Shown here one piece after another: positions 1 through 7,253 of a stretch of DNA of 33,978 nt. Every line of letters starts with the position of its first letter. Positions within the stretch are counted from its first letter, which is position 1. The DNA comes from Bacteroidales bacterium. Lineage in GTDB: Bacteria > Bacteroidota > Bacteroidia > Bacteroidales > FEN-979. The position numbers and the translations under genes are program-made. The stretch is taken from NCBI GenBank assembly GCA_023229525.1, contig JALNZC010000044.1, positions 1 through 33,978 of the forward strand, given 5' to 3'. The notes under the pieces are model-generated. The model did no database searches, was not told where the DNA came from, and worked only from the letters and a program-made list of their open reading frames with translations.

Positions 1-77
1 AAATAAAAGTAACGAACATACACAGTTAAAACGAATAAACACGAACTTGAACATGCCCATAGCTTAGCGGCCAGGCG
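1..77 (+). repeat. Tandem cassette, copy 1 (3' end only)
   Basis: This is the tail of the same cassette that recurs at 78-564, 1422-1905, 1906-2393 and 2394-2817. It holds only the distal half of the attC site, ending in the R' box GTTAGCA at 77-83, and the rest lies off the window. It shows that the repeated cassette extends further upstream, so the copy number is at least five. Confidence 0.85.
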
Positions 78-564
78 TTAGCAGCGAGTCAATGGAAACA
101 AGTAATTAATGAAGTTCTTTGATAAGGAATCCTGGGAATAGACCTGATACCAGCTGGAAACCGGAAACAATCGAATTTCTTTGATTCGAAATTCCGTAAG
201 TGAAACCGGTATCGTTGTTGAAAGCGTTTATATTGCAGTTCAATGCCATATTCCAGGTTGCAGTCAATTTGAGGAACGAAGATCAAATTCTAATGAACGA
301 AATACCAGTTGATGAGAAACATTTCGGTTGCAGATTTAAAAAACGTACAAATAGGCAGGAATAAGCCCGGTACGAACAAATTGACTGCAACTATCGAAGG
401 AGCTGCCATCTACTTCTTGATGATCAAAGATGTCCCGCTGCTAACAAACCGCTACGCTCCAGGCATGGGTGCAACGGTCAATAAAGTAAATAAAAGTAAC
501 GAACATACACAGTTAAAACGAATAAATACGAACCTGAACATGCCCATAGCTTAGCGGCCAGGCG
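78..564 (+). repeat. Tandem gene cassette, copy 2
   Basis: This 487-base cassette runs from the G/TT junction at 77/78 to that at 564/565. Its start (GTTAGCAGCG, counting the preceding G) is the exact reverse complement of its attC R'' box at 436-445, as expected for an excised circular integron cassette. The first half carries no frame conserved between copies: single-base indels break every candidate. The second half contains a small open frame (312-554) that runs into the attC site. It may be an ORF-less or decayed cassette. Confidence 0.85.
312..554 (+). CDS. Small hypothetical ORF in tandem cassette, copy 2
   Basis: This open frame of about 80 codons starts ATG-AGA-AAC (an in-frame TTG lies one codon earlier) and reads through the attC site. 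The first 58 or so residues are similar in all four full copies, with a core IEGAAIYFLMIKDV. The C-terminus changes with one-base indels in the attC arm. Differences between copies are mostly amino-acid changing, so selection on the protein is not evident. No family is recognised. It may well be a chance frame. Confidence 0.2.
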   Translation: MRNISVADLKNVQIGRNKPGTNKLTATIEGAAIYFLMIKDVPLLTNRYAPGMGATVNKVNKSNEHTQLKRINTNLNMPIA

Positions 565-570
565 TTATGC
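436..570 (+). other. attC recombination site of tandem copy 2
   Basis: The R'' box CGCTGCTAAC is at 436-445 and the R' box GTTATGC at 564-570. Between them are imperfectly complementary arms containing CCGCTA near the left end and its partner TAGCGG near the right end. R' here is the junction with the next, unrelated cassette, which explains why its last bases differ from the other copies. Confidence 0.85.
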
Positions 571-621
571 GCAATACAAAGAATAACAATAAGTTAATGA
601 TAATTTCAAACCGTTAAAATA

Positions 622-1284
622 ATGATCAGTTCTTCCGCATTAAGAATAATTTTGATATACTTTTCAATATTTCTATTCACAATTGTGATAAACGCACAGT
701 CGAATCATGATTTAACTCCCGAGAATAGAAATTGCTTCTATGTCAGAACCATTATCAACCAGCCAAACATAGGTTATACTCATAAACTTAATTCCGTTTG
801 GGGATTATCATTTGAAGCTGGTTACCAGTTCTGTCTACTAAATGAAATCCATTATACCGGAGCTCCAATGGCTATTGATAAGTGGTTTAGAAACCTTGGC
901 TATCAAGGCTTCAATGTCGGACTCGGTCCTGAGCTCAAGCTTAGCCAAAGATGGAAATTGAACCCTATTCTTGGTTATGCAAATCTGTTTGCTCCGAAAG
1001 TTTTTTATGATCCAGGTGATTTTGCAGGAGAGGACACCAAATTTAGTGTCTATTCTCAAAAAGTAAATGAAATCAGTTTTAAAATTATTTTTCTTAAAAG
1101 TTTTAGGAAAGCACCTATACAGTTTTATGTTGGCCAGGGTATGAAATTTCAATTTTATTACAATGCTTATTCCATTGAAGGCTATGGTCACATAGAACTA
1201 CCTTCTAACAGGATAGAAACAGGGTTAAATACTATTTATAATTTTCTTATTGTTGGGTTTAAATTTAAATTCATTCAAATTTAA
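622..1284 (+). CDS. Secreted outer-membrane beta-barrel-like protein, cassette-borne
   Basis: The 220-residue protein has an N-terminal hydrophobic signal segment (about residues 8-24) ending near NAQ, a cleavage context common in Bacteroidota. The rest alternates short strand-like stretches rich in aromatic residues and glycine (GLSFEAGYQF, LNPILGYANLF, FYVGQGMKFQFYYNAY), the pattern of a small porin-like barrel. It is the only gene of cassette 565-1421, which is inserted between two copies of the tandem cassette. No specific family or function is recognised. A role at the outer membrane is inferred from the signal and strand pattern only. Confidence 0.7.
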   Translation: MISSSALRIILIYFSIFLFTIVINAQSNHDLTPENRNCFYVRTIINQPNIGYTHKLNSVWGLSFEAGYQFCLLNEIHYTGAPMAIDKWFRNLGYQGFNVGLGPELKLSQRWKLNPILGYANLFAPKVFYDPGDFAGEDTKFSVYSQKVNEISFKIIFLKSFRKAPIQFYVGQGMKFQFYYNAYSIEGYGHIELPSNRIETGLNTIYNFLIVGFKFKFIQI

Positions 1285-1335
1285 TTGCTTATAAGGAAAG
1301 AATAATAAATAATTCTATAATTCAATGAATTGTAC

Positions 1336-1427
1336 TGCGCATAACGAACTTGCAACCGCAACAAAACCTGCATTGGCAATGCTTTGAAAGGTTTCACCTT
1401 TGCTGCGGTTGCAAGTAGGCGTTAGCA
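1336..1427 (+). other. attC site of the beta-barrel cassette
   Basis: The R'' box TGCGCATAAC (1336-1345) is the exact reverse complement of this cassette's own start GTTATGCGCA at 564-573. The inner arms CTTGCAACCGCA and TGCGGTTGCAAG pair perfectly. R' is GTTAGCA at 1421-1427. This is the cleanest attC of the window. Confidence 0.92.
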
Positions 1428-1905
1428 GCGAGTCAATGGAAACAAGTAATTAATGAAGTTCTTTGATAAGGAATCCTGGGAATAGACCTGATACCAGCTG
1501 GAAACCGGAACAATCGAATTTCTTTGATACGAAATTCCGGAAGTGAGACTGGTATTGTTGTTGAAAGCGTTTAAATTGCAGCTCAATACCGTATTCCAGA
1601 TTGCAGTCAATTTGAGAAACGAAGATCAAATTCTAATGAACGAAATACCAGTTGATGAGAAACATTTCGGTTGCAGATTTAAAAAACGTACAAATAGACA
1701 GGAATAAGCCCGGTACGAACAAATTGACTTCAACTATCGAAGGAGCTGCCATCTACTTCCTGATGATCAAAGATGTCCCGCTGCTAACAAACCGCTACGC
1801 TCCAGGCATGGGTGCAACGGTCAATAAAGAAATAAAAGTAACGAACATACACAGTAAAACGAATAAATACGAACCTATTCATGCCCATAGCTTAGCGGCC
1901 AGGCG
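1422..1905 (+). repeat. Tandem gene cassette, copy 3
   Basis: This 484-base cassette is homologous to copies 2, 4 and 5. A one-base deletion in the first half (an A lost after ACCGGA) and another in the attC arm shift the frames relative to copy 2. That argues against a protein encoded in the first half. Confidence 0.85.
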
Positions 1906-1909
1906 TTAG
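1655..1909 (+). CDS. Small hypothetical ORF in tandem cassette, copy 3
   Basis: This is the same frame as in copy 2, about 84 codons. A one-base indel in the attC arm gives it a different C-terminus (ending AARR, reading the R' region). Protein status is doubtful. Confidence 0.2.
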   Translation: MRNISVADLKNVQIDRNKPGTNKLTSTIEGAAIYFLMIKDVPLLTNRYAPGMGATVNKEIKVTNIHSKTNKYEPIHAHSLAARR

Positions 1910-1911
1910 CA
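1779..1911 (+). other. attC site of tandem copy 3
   Basis: R'' is CGCTGCTAAC at 1779-1788 and R' is GTTAGCA at 1905-1911. It is otherwise like the site at 436-570. Confidence 0.85.
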
Positions 1912-2393
1912 GCGAGTCAATGGAAACAAGTAATTATTGAAGTTCTTTGATAAGAAATCCTGGGAGTAAACTTGGCTACCAGTGGGAAACCGGAAACAAT
2001 CGAATTTCTTTGATACTAAATTCCGGAAGTGAGACTGTTAATGTTGTTAAAAGCGTTTAAATTGCAGTTCAATGCCGTATTCCAGGTTGTAGTCAATTTG
2101 AGAAACGAAGATCAAATTCTAATGAACGAAATACCAGTTGATGAGAAACTTTTCGGTTGCAGATTTAGGAAACGTACAAATAGACAGGAATAAGCCTGGT
2201 ACGAGCAAATTGACTGCAACTATCGAAGGAGCTGCCATCTACTTCCTGATGATCAAAGATGTCCCGCTGCTAACAAACCGCTACGCTCCAGGCATGGGTG
2301 CAACGGTCAATAAAGTAAATAAAAGTAACGAACATACACAGTTAAAACGAATAAACACGAACTTGAACATGCCCATAGCTTAGCGGCCAGGCG
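1906..2393 (+). repeat. Tandem gene cassette, copy 4
   Basis: This 488-base cassette follows copy 3 directly, head to tail. It shows several point differences in the first half compared with copies 2 and 3, so the amplification is not brand new. Confidence 0.85.
2141..2383 (+). CDS. Small hypothetical ORF in tandem cassette, copy 4
   Basis: This frame of about 80 codons is homologous to those in copies 2, 3 and 5. It differs at a handful of residues, mostly non-synonymous. No family is recognised, and it may not be translated. Confidence 0.2.
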   Translation: MRNFSVADLGNVQIDRNKPGTSKLTATIEGAAIYFLMIKDVPLLTNRYAPGMGATVNKVNKSNEHTQLKRINTNLNMPIA

Positions 2394-2399
2394 TTAGCA
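2265..2399 (+). other. attC site of tandem copy 4
   Basis: R'' is CGCTGCTAAC at 2265-2274 and R' is GTTAGCA at 2393-2399. The arms are like those of the site at 436-570. Confidence 0.85.
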
Positions 2400-2817
2400 G
2401 CGAGTCAATGGAAACAAGTAATTATTGATGTTCTTTGATACGAAATTCCGTAAGTGAAACCGGTATCGTTGTTAAAAGCGTTTAAATAGCAGCTCACTGC
2501 CGTATTCCAGGTTGCAGTCAATTTGAGAAACGAAGATCAAATTCTAATGAACGAAATACCAGTTGATGAGAAACATTTCAGTTGCAGATTTAGAAAACGT
2601 ACAAATAGACATGAATAAGCCCGGTATGAGCAAATTGACTGCAACTATCGAAGGAGCTGCCATCTACTTCTTGATGATCAAAGATGTCCTGCTGCTAACA
2701 AACCGCTACGCTCCAGGCATGGGTGCAATGGTCAATAAAGAAATAAAAGTAACGAACATACACAGTTAAAACGAATAAACACGAACTTGAACATGCCCAT
2801 AGCTTAGCGGCCAGGCG
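2394..2817 (+). repeat. Tandem gene cassette, copy 5 (internally deleted)
   Basis: At 424 bases this copy is about 65 bases shorter than its siblings. The missing stretch lies between two occurrences of TTCTTTGATA that are both present in the full copies, leaving one. That is the signature of slippage or recombination between short direct repeats. Confidence 0.85.
2566..2769 (+). CDS. Small hypothetical ORF in tandem cassette, copy 5
   Basis: This 67-codon version of the repeated small frame has the most amino-acid changes (for example R to M and P to L) and an earlier stop in the attC arm. It is probably not a functional gene. Confidence 0.18.
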   Translation: MRNISVADLENVQIDMNKPGMSKLTATIEGAAIYFLMIKDVLLLTNRYAPGMGAMVNKEIKVTNIHS

Positions 2818-2823
2818 TTAGCG
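2690..2823 (+). other. attC site of tandem copy 5
   Basis: The R'' box is TGCTGCTAAC at 2690-2699 (first base changed from C to T relative to the other copies). R' is GTTAGCG at 2817-2823, the junction with the DUF1905 cassette. Confidence 0.82.
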
Positions 2824-2863
2824 GTTATGTTTAGATAAATGAATTAGTTTGAAACACAGAAAT

Positions 2864-3166
2864 ATGACAATCAAAGGAATAAAATACCAATTCGTTGCGT
2901 CACCGTGGAGATATGAAGGGCCAAATGGCTGGTATTTTGTTTCCCTACCTGTTGAATTAGCAAAAGAAATTAGAGAAGCTCTTAAATCTGAAGAAGAAGG
3001 TTGGGGACGGTTAAGAGTAACGGTAAAAATTGGAAGCAGTGAATGGAAAACCGCGATATGGTTTGACACCAAATTGAAAACCTATTTGTTACCCTTAAAA
3101 GCTGAAATGAGACAAAAGGAAATCCTAATTGTTGACAAAAAGATAAACATAATTTTGTGGATCTAA
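2864..3166 (+). CDS. DUF1905 family protein
   Basis: This roughly 100-residue protein matches the DUF1905 pattern I know: a start like F.A..W.YEGPNGWYFVSLP, then a basic/acidic stretch with GWGRLRVTVKIGSSEW, then FDTKLKTYLLPLKAEMR and a final strand. DUF1905 is a small beta-rich domain of unknown biochemical role, often found beside a YdeI/OmpD-associated domain, which is absent here. The start at ATG 2864 fits the domain; an in-frame TTG at 2849 would only add five residues. It is the sole gene of cassette 2818-3318. The last residues after the core (from about DKK) are not conserved-looking. Confidence 0.82.
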   Translation: MTIKGIKYQFVASPWRYEGPNGWYFVSLPVELAKEIREALKSEEEGWGRLRVTVKIGSSEWKTAIWFDTKLKTYLLPLKAEMRQKEILIVDKKINIILWI

Positions 3167-3191
3167 ATGATCTGATAAAAAGTGAACACAG

Positions 3192-3324
3192 CCGCTAACA
3201 AGCCGTCAGCCGACAATGCGGGCGGTTTCCGTAGGCTGGCATTCACCAAACTTGCATATGATAGAGGGAAGCAAAGATGAAAACAAGTAAACCCCGCACT
3301 GCGGCTGCCGGCCAAGCGTTAGGC
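3192..3324 (+). other. attC site of the DUF1905 cassette
   Basis: The R'' box CCGCTAAC (3192-3199) is complementary to this cassette's own start GTTAGCGG at 2817-2824. R' is GTTAGGC at 3318-3324, the textbook attC core. Inner arms such as TGCGGG and CCCGCA pair across a loop of about 70 bases. Confidence 0.9.
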
Positions 3325-3332
3325 CTCATTTA

Positions 3333-4031
3333 ATGATGATAACCGAGATTGCAGATATTGTTCTCCATGGCCTTGTCACAGATCTTTACAAGGCTGAAAG
3401 AGCTATATTTATTCATAAGGAAATAGGAAAACATGCCCAGGTTATAAATGATTCAAAAAGTAGTATAAGGCAAGTGTTCTTATTAATGCAACAATTGACT
3501 TTCAATGAAGCCGTATTATCCCTTGCGAGAATTTATGATACACCTGATAAAAAATATCCTAATAGGTGTGTTTTAAGGCTAATTCAAATACTTAATGATG
3601 CTGGAGATGATGCACCTATACTTTCAGAACGATATCAAACTCTGGAGCAATTAAAAGCATTAAGAATTGCACCACGACTTGAAGAACATTTACTTGCAAA
3701 TGATAACATCCAATTCACTAAAGACCTTTTCTTATATTTTGAAACTGAATATATTCAACAGGATTTTCAGTTTCATCTGAATGAACTTAAGAGAATCAGA
3801 GATAAAATACTTGCGCACAATGAAATAGGAACATTTGTTCAGGAAATCAAGTGGACAACCTATGATGAACTAATACTATTTGTGAAGAAAGTAATTGGTA
3901 TTGTCGGTTGGGCATATTTAAGTACAGCTTATATGTATGAGGGTATTCATCGATTATCAGAGAGCGCTGAAAGAGAAAAGCATGTAATTACGGACATTTT
4001 AATAGAATTAAAAATATTAAACGAGGCCTAA
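3333..4031 (+). CDS. HEPN domain protein, AbiU2-like
   Basis: This 232-residue, mostly helical protein has its HEPN signature at about 156-162: RDKILAH (R, five residues, H) after a helix ending ELKRI. That is the predicted RNase motif of HEPN toxins. The N-terminal helices carry FNEAVLSLARIYDTP, as in AbiU2-type HEPN proteins linked to abortive infection. The likely role is an RNA-cleaving or RNA-binding effector in phage defence; family membership rests on motif and layout, and the function is inferred. It is the single gene of cassette 3319-4109. Its stop codon TAA (4029-4031) lies inside the R'' box of the cassette's attC, as is common in integron cassettes. No partner antitoxin is present. 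Confidence 0.72.
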   Translation: MMITEIADIVLHGLVTDLYKAERAIFIHKEIGKHAQVINDSKSSIRQVFLLMQQLTFNEAVLSLARIYDTPDKKYPNRCVLRLIQILNDAGDDAPILSERYQTLEQLKALRIAPRLEEHLLANDNIQFTKDLFLYFETEYIQQDFQFHLNELKRIRDKILAHNEIGTFVQEIKWTTYDELILFVKKVIGIVGWAYLSTAYMYEGIHRLSESAEREKHVITDILIELKILNEA

Positions 4032-4115
4032 CATGCCTGTAAATCCTATGCTGCTAAGGGTTTTCAGTTTTACAAAGGTTATTACGGCACAGTATTTACA
4101 GGCCAGGCGTTACCG
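4023..4115 (+). other. attC site of the HEPN cassette
   Basis: The R'' box GAGGCCTAAC (4023-4032) is complementary to the cassette's own start GTTAGGCCTC at 3318-3327. The inner arms GCCTGTAAAT and ATTTACAGGC pair perfectly. R' is GTTACCG at 4109-4115. Confidence 0.92.
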
Positions 4116-4281
4116 CCAAGTGTAAGAGACAAACAACGACATAGAAAAATTGAAAAGCAAACCATTGTGAAAGGACAGAAAAACGAAATATTGACAAGAA
4201 AAGAGAGCCGACACTCAAGCCGACCCGATGTTTTTTATTTTTTGCCCACAGCACATTTTTTAAAACAATTGCCGACCCACA

Positions 4282-4344
4282 TTGCACACATTGCCAAAGC
4301 CCCACAAGCCTACGCTGAAACCAAAGCTTTGTCAAAGAGTGCAA
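4282..4344 (+). repeat. Hairpin repeat A before block 1
   Basis: The inverted arms are TTGCACACATTGCCAAAGC (left) and GCTTTGTCAAAGAGTGCAA (right), 16 of 19 positions pairing, with a loop of about 25 bases. Related hairpins lie at 9063 and 14609. The inner part (ATTGCCAAAGCCCC and CTTTGTCAAAGAG) is conserved among the three. The outer stem varies but mostly stays paired. An open frame running across this repeat (4167-4421) is not considered a gene. Confidence 0.75.
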
Positions 4345-4442
4345 TTGCTAAACCTTATAGAGAATTGAGTATCTACACTGACTCCTTGAACAAAATATTA
4401 TTATTAAAATTGAAGTGTTAATAAATATTATCAACTTAAAAT

Positions 4443-5423
4443 ATGCAATTTCTATCTGACAATAACTCTAAAAGAAAGATGTATTTCCCTGTGAGAGGAA
4501 AAGCATTACGGTTACCAATCTATTTTCCTTCAATCTCATCAGTAAAAACTGGCCTAAGTCCATTTGACTATTTTACCATCTTACAGGGACTTGGACAATC
4601 TCATTTCTTAGTTTCAGCTTTTGACATTGATAAATCATTTCAACGTGAAGAGTTTATTTCAAATTTGCAAGAAATTATTCAAAATGATGGCTCAATTATC
4701 CTAATGGATTCTGGGAATTATGAAAGTTGGTGGATGAGAGATAAGAATTGGGTTCTTGATTCTTTCAACAGTATTTTGAAATACAATGTAAGTGATTTGG
4801 CTTTCTGTTACGACAACCAATTACCACCAAATGATATTATTGAAAATGTAACTACTATTGCAAATTCAATAAGCGCAAGTCAAAAAATATCAAAATCCTC
4901 TTCAATCATTCCAATCATCCATTGCAACAAAGAATATTTGGTTGACGCTGTATTAGAACTTCATAGTCAAACAAACTACGAAATGGTTTCTATTCCTGAA
5001 CGAATTTTAGGAGAAGGATTGTTGGAAAGAATCGCAACAGTAACCAATTTACGAAAGGCATTAAACAACCTTGACAATTACACTTATATACATTTACTTG
5101 GCACAGGAAATCCATTTTCCCTTTTACTGTTATCCTTAGCTGGTGCCGATTCATTTGACGGATTGGAGTGGTGTCAAACAGTTGTGAACTCAAAAACTGC
5201 AGTTCTTTATCATTTCCAGCAGAGAGAACTAATTCTTGACGATTGTAATTTCTGCAAATCAGGCTTGGACTACACACTTTCAACTCTTGGACATAACATA
5301 AATTTCTACCGGAATTGGATGAAAGAAATTCAAGATGCAATTGAAACTAAAAAGGAAATTGACATATTAAAGGTTTGGTTTGATTCTGACTTTATTTCAG
5401 CATTGGGAAAAATTTGGCATTAA
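4443..5423 (+). CDS. TGT-like (Cap10/DpdA-like) deazaguanine enzyme
   Basis: This 326-residue protein is related to tRNA-guanine transglycosylases, which exchange guanine for a 7-deazaguanine base through a covalent Asp intermediate. Visible landmarks are PIYFPSISS near residue 25, the DSG motif at 89-91 (DSGGFQ in classical TGT), LLGTGNP at 218-224, and ADSFDG at 235-240, where Asp239 aligns with the nucleophile (FDC in classical TGT). A reduced zinc site is suggested by Cys268, Cys271 and His284. It opens a six-gene block and is followed after 4 bases by the glycosylase. The protein is shorter than bacterial TGT (about 375). In type IV CBASS a TGT-like Cap10 accompanies QueC-like Cap9. A role on a deazaguanine-modified protein or free base, rather than tRNA, is inference. 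Confidence 0.8.
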   Translation: MQFLSDNNSKRKMYFPVRGKALRLPIYFPSISSVKTGLSPFDYFTILQGLGQSHFLVSAFDIDKSFQREEFISNLQEIIQNDGSIILMDSGNYESWWMRDKNWVLDSFNSILKYNVSDLAFCYDNQLPPNDIIENVTTIANSISASQKISKSSSIIPIIHCNKEYLVDAVLELHSQTNYEMVSIPERILGEGLLERIATVTNLRKALNNLDNYTYIHLLGTGNPFSLLLLSLAGADSFDGLEWCQTVVNSKTAVLYHFQQRELILDDCNFCKSGLDYTLSTLGHNINFYRNWMKEIQDAIETKKEIDILKVWFDSDFISALGKIWH

Positions 5424-5427
5424 TATT

Positions 5428-6138
5428 ATGATGACATCAGTATTCAAAATTCACGACACAATTCTAAAGGTTTCTTATGAAGCTCAATCAATCGTTCCGA
5501 CAATGCCAGTCGTGAGGAGTGAGAACAAACTTTTATCAGAACTGATCTTGTGTATATTGAGTAGTCAGGAGAAATATGAAGTTGCATTGGCTATAATCAA
5601 AGAATTGCGCAAGCAAAATGTTTTGAGAGTCCCGAAGAACAAAACCGAATTCAGAGAAATCAAATTACAGTTAAAATCTATTTTGAAAAAACCTGTTGAA
5701 TACAAATCAAATGAACAAACTTATTCAAGACGTTTACGATTCTTTGTAAAGAAAACAAAATACATCATCGACACGATTGAAAATATTTATCTGAATAATA
5801 TGACGATTCGTGAAATTTTGCGACAGGAAGATTGTATTCAGGAAACAAGGAAGAACATTATCAAATACAGTTCTGGATTAGGCCCAAAACAAGCAAGTAT
5901 GTTTTTACGAAATATTGGGTATCACACCGAATTTGCCGTTTTAGACAAGCATGTAATTGACTACATGAGATTAATGGGCTTGACTGGTGTTTCTCAAACA
6001 TGTTTCTCAAACATAACTGCTTATCAAAAAATGGAAGTGAAATTGAAATCCTACGCTGAAAGTTTCAATTTGAATTTACTGCATTTAGATTTGGCAATTT
6101 GGACAACTATGCGAACTTTAAAATATTATCACGAATGA
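5428..6138 (+). CDS. OGG-like HhH-GPD glycosylase (Cap11-like)
   Basis: This 236-residue all-helical protein has a helix-hairpin-helix at about 149-160 (GLGPKQASMFLRNIG). Lys154 sits at the position of the catalytic lysine of OGG1/AGOG. VLDKHV follows, with Asp173 at the catalytic aspartate position. Family members excise 8-oxoguanine and nick the abasic site. An OGG-like protein is part of the type IV CBASS accessory set, where its substrate is not clear to me. The chosen start (ATG at 5428) follows the upstream stop by 4 bases; an earlier in-frame ATG at 5380 would overlap the TGT-like gene. Its stop overlaps the QueC-like start (ATGA), so the two are translationally coupled. Confidence 0.82.
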   Translation: MMTSVFKIHDTILKVSYEAQSIVPTMPVVRSENKLLSELILCILSSQEKYEVALAIIKELRKQNVLRVPKNKTEFREIKLQLKSILKKPVEYKSNEQTYSRRLRFFVKKTKYIIDTIENIYLNNMTIREILRQEDCIQETRKNIIKYSSGLGPKQASMFLRNIGYHTEFAVLDKHVIDYMRLMGLTGVSQTCFSNITAYQKMEVKLKSYAESFNLNLLHLDLAIWTTMRTLKYYHE

Positions 6139-6740
6139 AACTTGTAACATTAGTATCTGGTGGAATAGACTCAACTTTAATGTCGGTATTGGCTAAAGAT
6201 CAGAATTTTGAACTCTATCCTTTATTCGTTGACTACGGTCAACTTGGAAGTAAATTAGAATGGGAAGCATGCGTTTATAACCACAACAAACACAAATTGC
6301 CTTCACCGATGAAAATGTCGGTTAGAGGTTTTGGCAATTTAATTCATTCAGGATTAACAGATAAAAAACTACGAATAAGAGAAGATGCTTTTCTTCCTGG
6401 CAGAAATACTTTATTTCTACTTGCTGCCAGTTCATATGCATATCAGGTACAAAGCAAAAACATTGCTATTGGACTATTGACGGACCAGTTCAAATTATTT
6501 CCTGACCAGTCAAAAGAATTTATTGAAGCAGCCGAAAAATTTATTTCAATGGAAATGGATTATGAAATTAAAATTCTTACTCCATTGATGGAATTCAATA
6601 AAGCAGAAGTAATTGAATTAGCTAAGTCAAAGAACATTAACAAAACATACTCATGCCATTCAGGAAATATAGAACCATGTGGAATATGTATATCCTGTCT
6701 TGAAATTAAAAATGCGTTACAAAACATAAAATATAAATAA
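6135..6740 (+). CDS. QueC-like (Cap9-like) ATP-dependent enzyme
   Basis: This 201-residue PP-loop protein carries the ATP-binding motif SGGIDST at 8-14, the QueC-type LPGRNTLFLLAA at about 88-98, and a C-terminal zinc site with Cys174, Cys182, Cys185 and Cys188 (SC..., then PCGICISC). True QueC converts 7-carboxy-7-deazaguanine to preQ0 using ATP and ammonia. From memory of the type IV CBASS literature, Cap9 is a QueC relative that instead joins deazaguanine to the N-terminal glycine of a CD-NTase. The ATG at 6135 overlaps the previous stop. The next gene starts one base after this stop and begins Met-Gly-Gly-Gly-Gly, making it the obvious candidate acceptor. QueC paralogue assignment is strong; protein conjugation is inferred. 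Confidence 0.88.
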   Translation: MKLVTLVSGGIDSTLMSVLAKDQNFELYPLFVDYGQLGSKLEWEACVYNHNKHKLPSPMKMSVRGFGNLIHSGLTDKKLRIREDAFLPGRNTLFLLAASSYAYQVQSKNIAIGLLTDQFKLFPDQSKEFIEAAEKFISMEMDYEIKILTPLMEFNKAEVIELAKSKNINKTYSCHSGNIEPCGICISCLEIKNALQNIKYK

Positions 6741-6741
6741 T

Positions 6742-7242
6742 ATGGGAGGCGGAGGAAGCAACAACTACGACACTCGAATCATTGATCGACTATCAAAAGT
6801 CGCACAAGATTCCTTTAATAATGCACAACCTGAAAAAAGGAATGTATTTATCAGTTTTGACAGCAGAGATATACAAGAAGTAAATCTCTTACGTGGCCAA
6901 GCAAAAAATGAAGACAACGATTTGGAGTTTAACGACTATTCATTGAAAGAACCTTTTGACAGCGAAAGGGCAGAGTATATTAAGAGTGGTATAAGGGAAA
7001 GAATCCGGCAAGCTTCAGTAACAGTTATTTATGTTTCTGATGTTACTCATGAAAGTAAGTGGGTTGATTGGGAAGCACGGGAAAGTATGGCACAAGGCAA
7101 ATGCGTTATTTGCGTTCACAAGGGAGATGTTCCTCCCACAAATCTACCTGCTTTTGTCAAAGAATTTGGTGTCAAAGTTATTCCTTGGAAACATCAAGAA
7201 TTAAAAGCAGCCATTGAACAAGCAGCACAAAAACGCAATTAA
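6742..7242 (+). CDS. TIR-like (DUF1863/MTH538-type) protein with poly-Gly N-terminus
   Basis: This is a 166-residue protein. Residues 2-5 are Gly-Gly-Gly-Gly followed by Ser, then a flexible helix. A TIR-like fold begins at about residue 33 (RNVFISFDSRDIQEVN). SKWVDWE at 106-111 provides a Glu (111) at the position of the NAD-cleaving residue of TIR domains. KEPFDSERAEYIKSGIRERI matches the DUF1863 pattern found in ThsB-like proteins. It probably cleaves NAD+ or makes a NAD-derived signal in phage defence. Removal of Met would expose an N-terminal glycine, the residue modified by Cap9 in type IV CBASS. The gene lies one base after the QueC-like gene. It may replace the CD-NTase as the modified sensor or effector; this is inference. 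Confidence 0.82.
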   Translation: MGGGGSNNYDTRIIDRLSKVAQDSFNNAQPEKRNVFISFDSRDIQEVNLLRGQAKNEDNDLEFNDYSLKEPFDSERAEYIKSGIRERIRQASVTVIYVSDVTHESKWVDWEARESMAQGKCVICVHKGDVPPTNLPAFVKEFGVKVIPWKHQELKAAIEQAAQKRN

Positions 7243-7253
7243 TAAATATAGTC

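Noticed and set aside
89..286. Minus-strand open frame in tandem copy 2 (and a different one at 1422-1610)
   Set aside because: The frames differ between copies because of single-base indels, so no common protein is encoded.
1..4115. CRISPR array
   Set aside because: Repeats are 0.4-0.5 kb cassettes with attC ends, not short repeats with unique spacers.
4167..4421. 84-codon + strand open frame before block 1
   Set aside because: It runs straight through hairpin repeat A; the translation is low complexity across the repeat and similar readings would arise at repeats B and C. No domain or signal is visible.
4443..6740. Reading the QueC/TGT set as ordinary queuosine biosynthesis for tRNA
   Set aside because: QueD, QueE and QueF are absent, an OGG-like gene is in between, the TGT-like protein is shortened, and the set is embedded with TIR genes in a mobile cassette.
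6135..6740. Qat defence system (QatC is also QueC-like)
   Set aside because: No QatA-type ATPase, QatB or TatD-like QatD is found nearby.
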